Of a DNA stretch of 64,000 bases, positions 58,883 through 64,000 are shown in pieces. The stretch covers positions 60,675 to 124,674 of the forward strand of contig NZ_VTXI01000012.1 of the NCBI RefSeq assembly GCF_013114545.1, in the 5' to 3' direction. How positions within the stretch are numbered: the first letter of the stretch is position 1; each line of letters opens with the position of its first letter. This stretch comes from Vibrio sp. RE86. GTDB lineage: Bacteria; Pseudomonadota; Gammaproteobacteria; Enterobacterales; Vibrionaceae. Both the position numbers and the translations under genes were made by a program. The notes beneath the pieces were generated by a model, which was given only the letters and a program-made list of their open reading frames with translations, searched no databases and was not told the DNA's origin.

Positions 58883-59415
58883 ACTTAGAAAGAAGCGTGC
58901 CCAATTGGCAATTGGGGGTATTGGATTCAGAGCGATTGCTTAGTGAGAAGCTTGAGCAATCGTTAAACAGAATCTTTTTTGAGATACAAACCGTTTGCGC
59001 TCTATGAGCCACTACAGATTTTCGATGAATATCTATAATGTATAGTTGTAGGAAGTAGAGTAACGCTTTTGAATAAAGTGTTTTAGGTTGAGGTGGAGAA
59101 TGCCCAACGACCTATTTTGTACACTTAGATTTATTGAAATGTTTTTCGCTAGCGATAATTGATACAAGGAGTATGATTAACGCTGGCTGCAACGAGAGTT
59201 GCTAGGGCAATGCCCTAATACGTTAGACACCGCAATCGCAGATTGTTGTGCCATAGACCAAACTGGTACTGTGCGGTGACAAGGATAGCAATTGGGGGTT
59301 AATTCGCTGTTACCCCTGAGTCTTCAAGGAACCAAGTCCGTTCATTAATGACTACATCGCCAACTTGATAGTCAAGTTGAGCAGTAAAATTTTTGAATAT
59401 TGATCGGAGATAGAA
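58883..59415 (+). promoter_or_regulatory. Long structured region upstream of deoC
   Basis: No credible gene. TATAAT at 59034-59039 is a possible -10, implying a leader of up to 370 nt. Dyads: CGATTGCT/AGCAATCG (58933-58962), TAGGGCA-A-TGCCCTA (59203-59217), CACCGCA/TGCGGTG (59228-59278), GGGG/CCCC (59293-59315), and a perfect CAACTTGA/TCAAGTTG with a 3-nt loop (59361-59379). A 20-codon ORF opens at 59100 after AGGTGG. It could host DeoR/CytR/CRP control or a structured RNA. Confidence 0.4.
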
Positions 59416-60192
59416 ATGAGCGATTTAAAAGCAGCAGCACTACGTGCACTTAAACTAATGGACCTAACTACGCTGAATGATGATGACACTGATGCGAAAG
59501 TTATTTCACTTTGTCATGACGCAAAATCAGCAGTAGGTAACACCGCTGCAATTTGTATTTACCCTCGCTTTATTCCTATTGCTAAGAAGACACTTCGTGA
59601 GCAAGGTACGCCAGAAGTTCGCATCGCAACTGTAACTAACTTCCCACACGGTAACGACGACATTGAGATCGCAGTTGCTGAGACAAAAGCGGCAGTAGCT
59701 TACGGTGCAGATGAAGTAGACGTAGTATTCCCTTACCGTGCACTAATGGCAGGTAATGAAGAAGTTGGCTTCGAGCTAGTTAAGCAATGTAAAGAAGCGT
59801 GTGGTGAAATTCTTCTTAAAGTGATCATCGAAACGGGTGAGCTGAAAGAAGAAGCACTAATCAAGAAAGCTTCTGAAATCTGTATCAAAGCTGGTGCAGA
59901 CTTCATTAAAACTTCTACTGGTAAAGTGCCAGTAAACGCGACGCCAGAGTACGCTCGAATGATGCTTGAAGTGATTCGCGATATGGGCGTAGCAGAAACA
60001 GTTGGTTTCAAACCAGCTGGTGGCGTGCGCACTGCAGAAGATGCCGCTGCATACCTTGCAATGGCTGATGAAATCCTAGGTGATAACTGGGTTGATGCTC
60101 GTCACTACCGTTTCGGCGCATCAAGCTTGCTAACTAACCTACTTAATACATTAGAAGTGACAGACGAGACTGCTGACCCAGCAGCTTACTAA
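59416..60192 (+). CDS. deoC: Deoxyribose-phosphate aldolase DeoC
   Basis: Cleaves 2-deoxyribose-5-phosphate to glyceraldehyde-3-phosphate and acetaldehyde. Seen (258 residues): [35 protein letters not shown], the Schiff-base lysine K165 in DFIKTSTGK, and [19 protein letters not shown] lies 6-10 nt upstream of the ATG. It is first of deoCABD. A 10-bp hairpin (60232-60256) sits between it and deoA. Confidence 0.97.
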   Translation: MSDLKAAALRALKLMDLTTLNDDDTDAKVISLCHDAKSAVGNTAAICIYPRFIPIAKKTLREQGTPEVRIATVTNFPHGNDDIEIAVAETKAAVAYGADEVDVVFPYRALMAGNEEVGFELVKQCKEACGEILLKVIIETGELKEEALIKKASEICIKAGADFIKTSTGKVPVNATPEYARMMLEVIRDMGVAETVGFKPAGGVRTAEDAAAYLAMADEILGDNWVDARHYRFGASSLLTNLLNTLEVTDETADPAAY

Positions 60193-60231
60193 TTTTCTCA
60201 TTCGAGAATAGATAAACACAAAGTCTGTTTG

Positions 60232-60256
60232 GTGGAGTAGCAAACCGCTGCTCCAC
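60232..60256 (+). other. Intercistronic hairpin between deoC and deoA
   Basis: GTGGAGTAGC and GCTGCTCCAC (one G-U pair) around AAACC, with no U-tract. It may stabilise deoC mRNA or mark a processing point. Confidence 0.6.
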
Positions 60257-60305
60257 ATTACCTCTTTACCCTACAACCTTGCTGTTCAAAGCATGGGAGG
60301 ATCTA

Positions 60306-61634
60306 ATGTACTTACCTCAAGAAATTATTCGTAAAAAACGTGACGGCGAAGTTCTAACAGCCGACGAAATCAACTTCTTCATTCAAGGCGTAGCAAAAAA
60401 CACAGTATCTGAAGGTCAGATTGCAGCGTTTGCTATGACTATCTTTTTCAATGAAATGACGATGCCTGAGCGTATCGCACTAACGTGTGCAATGCGTGAC
60501 TCCGGTATGGTGATTGACTGGGGCCATAAAGAGTTTGGTGGTCCAATCGTTGATAAGCACTCAACTGGTGGTGTCGGTGACGTTACTTCACTAATGCTTG
60601 GCCCAATGGTGGCAGCATGTGGAGGCTTCGTTCCTATGATCTCTGGTCGTGGACTTGGCCATACAGGTGGTACGCTTGACAAGCTTGAGTCGATCCCTGG
60701 CTACAACATCACACCGACTAATGAAGTGTTTGGTGACGTAACTAAAGACGCTGGCGTAGCAATCATTGGTCAAACGGGCGATCTAGCGCCTGCTGACAAG
60801 CGTGTTTACGCTACTCGCGACATCACAGCAACGGTTGATAACATCTCGCTGATTACCGCTTCGATCCTCTCTAAAAAACTAGCAGCAGGCCTTGAGTCGC
60901 TAGTAATGGATGTAAAAGTAGGCTCTGGTGCATTTATGCCAACTTATGAAGCGTCAGAAGAGCTGGCTAAGTCTATCGTTGCAGTAGCAAACGGTGCTGG
61001 CACTAAGACAACGGCAATCCTTACCGATATGAACCAAGTACTGGCTTCTTCAGCGGGTAATGCAGTAGAGGTTCGTGAAGCAGTTAAGTTCCTAACGGGT
61101 GAATACCGTAACCCTCGTCTTCTAGAAGTGACCATGGCGTCATGTGCAGAAATGTTGGTACTGGGTAACCTTGCAGAGAACACTGAAGACGCACGAGCGA
61201 AGCTAATGGAAGTGCTAGATAACGGCAAAGCGGCTGAGTGCTTCGGTAAAATGGTTTCAGGCCTTGGCGGTCCAGCAGACTTTATTGAAAACTACGATAA
61301 CTACCTAGAGAAAGCAGAGATCGTGAAACCTGTCTTTGCTGATGAGTCAGGTGTTGTCTCAGAGATGGATACACGTGCAATCGGTATGGCGGTTGTTTCT
61401 ATGGGTGGTGGTCGCCGCGTTGCAACAGACGTAATCGACTACGCAGTTGGCTTTGATGGCTTTATTCGTTTGGGTGAACAAGCGTCTAGTGACAAGCCTC
61501 TCGCTGTGATTCACGCTCGCAATGAAGAGCAATGGCAAGAAGCGGCGAATGCATTAAAAGCAGCGATTACGATTGGTGGCGAGTATACGCCAACGCCAGA
61601 AGTGTATCGTCAGATTCGCGCTGAAGATCTTTAA
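60306..61634 (+). CDS. deoA: Thymidine phosphorylase DeoA
   Basis: Converts thymidine and phosphate to thymine and 2-deoxyribose-1-phosphate. Seen (442 residues): [15 protein letters not shown], the family signature [29 protein letters not shown] phosphate site, and [11 protein letters not shown] use the ATG at 60306 after GGGAGG; the upstream in-frame extension lacks homology. The length is near E. coli (440). Confidence 0.97.
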   Translation: MYLPQEIIRKKRDGEVLTADEINFFIQGVAKNTVSEGQIAAFAMTIFFNEMTMPERIALTCAMRDSGMVIDWGHKEFGGPIVDKHSTGGVGDVTSLMLGPMVAACGGFVPMISGRGLGHTGGTLDKLESIPGYNITPTNEVFGDVTKDAGVAIIGQTGDLAPADKRVYATRDITATVDNISLITASILSKKLAAGLESLVMDVKVGSGAFMPTYEASEELAKSIVAVANGAGTKTTAILTDMNQVLASSAGNAVEVREAVKFLTGEYRNPRLLEVTMASCAEMLVLGNLAENTEDARAKLMEVLDNGKAAECFGKMVSGLGGPADFIENYDNYLEKAEIVKPVFADESGVVSEMDTRAIGMAVVSMGGGRRVATDVIDYAVGFDGFIRLGEQASSDKPLAVIHARNEEQWQEAANALKAAITIGGEYTPTPEVYRQIRAEDL

Positions 61635-61756
61635 ACTCTTCATATTTGAACTTGCAGCGGCGTTAACTGCGCTCGCTCTCCCCAGTCACATAGACGAGCT
61701 ATGCTCAGGGGATTCGCTTGCTTGTTGCCTTGCTGCAAGTCCAACTATCTAGAGTT
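61634..61756. repeat. ERIC-like imperfect palindrome (element 3, deoA-deoB)
   Basis: Arms of 25 bp at 61634-61658 and 61732-61756 match at about 20 positions, with perfect ACTTGCAGC/GCTGCAAGT. The centre has TCCCC/GGGGA (61679-61683, 61708-61712) and CATAG/CTATG. CTCCCCAGTCAC and AGGGGATTCGC match the two best-known conserved blocks of ERIC. At 123 bp it has the full ERIC length and starts at the deoA stop codon. Confidence 0.82.
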
Positions 61757-61822
61757 GAATTACTATTATTATTAGATTGGTCGATTGAGCTTTTGCTCTT
61801 GGCCAGTTAAAGGAAGAGAGCA

Positions 61823-63043
61823 ATGAAAAGAGCGTTTATTTTAGTTTTAGATTCATTTGGTATCGGTGCAACGGCTGATGCAAAAGACTTTGGCGATGTA
61901 GGTTCAGATACGATGGGTCATATCGCTGAACAGTGTGATAAAGGCTTGGCAGACAATGCGGATCGTAGTGGTTCACTTAAATTGCCAAACCTCACTAAAC
62001 TAGGTCTAGCAATGGCACACAAAGAGTCGACAGGCAGCTTTGCTCCGGGTCTAGATGCTGACGCTGAAATTATTGGTGCTTATGGCCACGCAGCTGAGCT
62101 CTCTTCTGGTAAAGATACTCCATCAGGTCACTGGGAAATCGCAGGTGTACCTGTTCTATTCGATTGGGGTTACTTCACTGATAAAGAGAACAGCTTCCCT
62201 AAAGAGCTGACAGACCGCATTTTAGAGCGTGCAGGTCTGGACGGTTTCCTAGGTAACTGCCACGCGTCAGGTACTCAGGTTCTGGATGATTTGGGTGAAG
62301 AACATATGAATACTGGTCTGCCAATCTTCTATACCTCTGCGGATTCAGTATTCCAAATTGCTTGTCATGAAGAGACATTCGGCCTAGACCGTCTGCTTGA
62401 GCTTTGCCAAATTGCACGTGAAGAGCTAGAAGACTACAACATTGGCCGTGTTATCGCGCGTCCATTCATTGGCCCAGGTAAAGGTCAGTTTGAACGTACG
62501 GGTAACCGTCGCGATCTATCGGTTGAGCCACCTTCAGCAACGGTTCTACAGAAGTTAGTTGAAGAGAAGAACGGTGAAGTTCACTCTATCGGTAAGATCT
62601 CGGATATTTACGCGGGCTGTGGTATCACTAAGAAGACCAAAGCTACGGGTATTCCTGCGTTATTTGAAGCGACGAAAGACGCGATTAAAGAAGCGGGTGA
62701 TAATACGATCGTATTCACCAACTTTGTTGATTTCGATTCAGCTTACGGCCACCGTCGTGATGTTGCTGGCTACGCTGCTGCGCTTGAGTACTTTGATGGT
62801 CGCATCCACGAAGTGATTGAGCTGATGGAAGAGGACGATGTACTTATCCTGACGGCTGACCACGGTTGTGATCCTACCTGGCCAGGTACAGACCACACCC
62901 GTGAGCATATTCCAGTGATTGTTTACGGTGCTAAGGTTCCTGCAGGTTCACTTGGCCTACGTGATACGTTTGCTGATATTGGCCAAACGTTAGCGAGCCA
63001 CTTTGGTACGTCACCAATGGATTACGGCAAGAGCTTCCTGTAA
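61823..63043 (+). CDS. deoB: Phosphopentomutase DeoB
   Basis: Interconverts (deoxy)ribose-1-phosphate and 5-phosphate, linking the phosphorylases to DeoC. Seen (406 residues): alkaline-phosphatase-like metal site [23 protein letters not shown] around the phospho-threonine, and [19 protein letters not shown] near the C-terminus. AAAGGAAGAG precedes the ATG. The ERIC-like element separates it from deoA, and a weak hairpin from deoD. Confidence 0.97.
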   Translation: MKRAFILVLDSFGIGATADAKDFGDVGSDTMGHIAEQCDKGLADNADRSGSLKLPNLTKLGLAMAHKESTGSFAPGLDADAEIIGAYGHAAELSSGKDTPSGHWEIAGVPVLFDWGYFTDKENSFPKELTDRILERAGLDGFLGNCHASGTQVLDDLGEEHMNTGLPIFYTSADSVFQIACHEETFGLDRLLELCQIAREELEDYNIGRVIARPFIGPGKGQFERTGNRRDLSVEPPSATVLQKLVEEKNGEVHSIGKISDIYAGCGITKKTKATGIPALFEATKDAIKEAGDNTIVFTNFVDFDSAYGHRRDVAGYAAALEYFDGRIHEVIELMEEDDVLILTADHGCDPTWPGTDHTREHIPVIVYGAKVPAGSLGLRDTFADIGQTLASHFGTSPMDYGKSFL

Positions 63044-63061
63044 TCCAAATTAGTTATTATG

Positions 63062-63090
63062 AATAGAGGGCATGACCCTCTATTATTTTG
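63062..63090 (+). terminator. Weak terminator-like hairpin between deoB and deoD
   Basis: AATAGAGGG and CCCTCTATT around CATGA, followed by ATTTTG. The tail is poor, so partial termination or mRNA stabilisation is likely. Confidence 0.5.
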
Positions 63091-63131
63091 TTTGCTTAAA
63101 CTAACGTAGTTTAATAAAAGGAAATTGAATC

Positions 63132-63851
63132 ATGGCAACTCCACATATCAACGCAGAAATGGGTGCATTCGCAGATGTTGTTCTAATGCCGGGTGACCCA
63201 CTACGAGCAAAATACATTGCAGAAACCTTCCTAGAAGATGTTGTACAGGTATGTGACGTACGCAACATGTACGGTTTCACAGGTACTTACAAAGGCCGTA
63301 AAGTGTCTGTTATGGGCCACGGTATGGGTATCCCTTCTTGTTCTATCTACGCAACAGAGCTAATCAAAGACTTTGGTGTTAAGAAGATCATCCGTGTAGG
63401 TAGCTGTGGTGCGGTAAGCGAAGACATTAAAGTGCGTGATGTCGTGATTGGTATGGGCGCGTGTACCGATTCTAAAGTGAACCGTATTCGTTTCAAAGGT
63501 CATGACTTTGCAGCGATTGCTGATTACAAAATGGTACGTGCAGCAGAAGATGCAGCAAAAGCACGTGGCATTGAAGTGAAAGTGGGCAACCTTTTCTCTG
63601 CTGAGCTGTTCTACACGCCAGATCCTGAAATGTTCGAGGTAATGGACAAGTACGGTATTGTCGGCGTTGAAATGGAAGCGGCGGGTATCTACGGCGTTTG
63701 TGCGGAATACGGTGCAAAAGCGCTAACGATCTGTACTGTTTCAGACCATATCAAAACAGGCGAGCAGACAACGTCAGATGAGCGTCAAACTACGTTTAAC
63801 GACATGATGATCATCGCTTTAGACTCAGTTCTACTAGGTGATGCTGAGTAA
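63132..63851 (+). CDS. deoD: Purine nucleoside phosphorylase DeoD
   Basis: The hexameric phosphorylase that releases purine bases and (deoxy)ribose-1-phosphate. Seen (239 residues, as in E. coli): [41 protein letters not shown], and [10 protein letters not shown] with SDH near the end. AAAGGAAATTGAATC precedes the ATG. It is last of the deo cluster; no clear intrinsic terminator follows in the window. Confidence 0.97.
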   Translation: MATPHINAEMGAFADVVLMPGDPLRAKYIAETFLEDVVQVCDVRNMYGFTGTYKGRKVSVMGHGMGIPSCSIYATELIKDFGVKKIIRVGSCGAVSEDIKVRDVVIGMGACTDSKVNRIRFKGHDFAAIADYKMVRAAEDAAKARGIEVKVGNLFSAELFYTPDPEMFEVMDKYGIVGVEMEAAGIYGVCAEYGAKALTICTVSDHIKTGEQTTSDERQTTFNDMMIIALDSVLLGDAE

Positions 63852-63868
63852 GTATTACTTTTCTTCTT

Positions 63869-63892
63869 CGTTCCTCACTTTTGAGGATGACG
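63869..63892 (-). repeat. Second copy of the mutT-upstream repeat arm
   Basis: Reverse complement matches 42430-42453 at 20 of 24 positions, all differences being transitions; both end in AGTGAGGAACG. It lies 18 bp after deoD. The rest to the window end holds an imperfect hairpin (CCGTTATT at 63915-63922 with AATAACGG at 63939-63946) and no gene. Confidence 0.55.
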
Positions 63893-64000
63893 AATAAAAA
63901 ATGTATGGTCCGCCCCGTTATTGCAACTACAATTTAGTAATAACGGAGTTGGTTTGCGCTAATGTATTCGGAGTCCGCGTCGGGAACATTAACTTCCCCG

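Noticed and set aside
59173..59205. 10-codon ORF after AAGGAG in the deoC leader
   Set aside because: The ribosome site is only one base from the ATG, too close to work, and the peptide is very short.

Overview
This window is a stretch of the main chromosome of a gammaproteobacterium, almost certainly a Vibrio (Vibrionaceae). The protein sequences sit close to Vibrio and E. coli housekeeping families. Several gene neighbourhoods are those expected in Vibrio: degS-degQ-zapG-zapE-rplM-rpsI-petABC-sspAB, grcA-nfo-ung, and the deoCABD cluster next to a nupC-type transporter. Intergenic DNA carries ERIC-like palindromes of the type known in Enterobacteriaceae and Vibrio. I see no phage, integron, insertion sequence, CRISPR array, tRNA or rRNA; this is core genome. 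I cannot name the species from sequence alone.

Layout. 1-7.7 kb: the 5' part of tolC (leftward), then nudF-yqiB-cpdA-yqiA and the topoisomerase IV genes parE-parC. 7.7-13.3 kb: the periplasmic proteases degS and degQ (leftward, degQ with a sigma-E-like promoter), zapG and zapE (divergent), and rplM-rpsI. 13.5-17.4 kb: cytochrome bc1 genes petABC and the stringent-starvation pair sspA-sspB. 17.4-20.8 kb: leftward lpoA-yraN-diaA-dolP, divergent from rsmI. 21.8-22.3 kb: rnpB, the RNase P RNA, with an unusual tandem triplication in its P3 region. 22.4-38.0 kb: the whole division and cell-wall (dcw) cluster rsmH-ftsL-ftsI-murE-murF-mraY-murD-ftsW-murG-murC-ftsQ-ftsA-ftsZ, without mraZ at its head and without ddl between murC and ftsQ. 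38.0-43.9 kb: lpxC, secA, mutT, dapB. 44.3-48.8 kb: carAB behind a consensus promoter and a tandem ARG-box operator. 48.9-53.2 kb: a YfcA-type transporter, grcA (with two FNR-like sites), nfo, a probable 41-codon small gene, ung, a hemerythrin-domain protein and a DUF3545 protein. 53.2-58.7 kb: an AGCS-family amino-acid symporter, yaaA, a DUF5363 small protein, a TatD-family hydrolase and nupC. 59.4-63.9 kb: deoC-deoA-deoB-deoD for nucleoside salvage.

How it fits together. The dcw block makes the lipid II precursor and the divisome. lpoA, dolP, lpxC and tolC add outer-envelope functions, and degS/degQ monitor envelope stress. nupC imports nucleosides that deoD, deoA, deoB and deoC break down to glyceraldehyde-3-phosphate and acetaldehyde. 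nudF, mutT, nfo and ung protect nucleotide pools and DNA.

I found no wholly new multi-gene system. The best signals are non-coding: the triplicated rnpB P3 unit, three ERIC-like elements, a second family of intergenic inverted repeats, an intrinsic terminator that overlaps the tatD-family start codon, operator-like dyads at lpxC, secA, nfo and deoC, and one unannotated small ORF.
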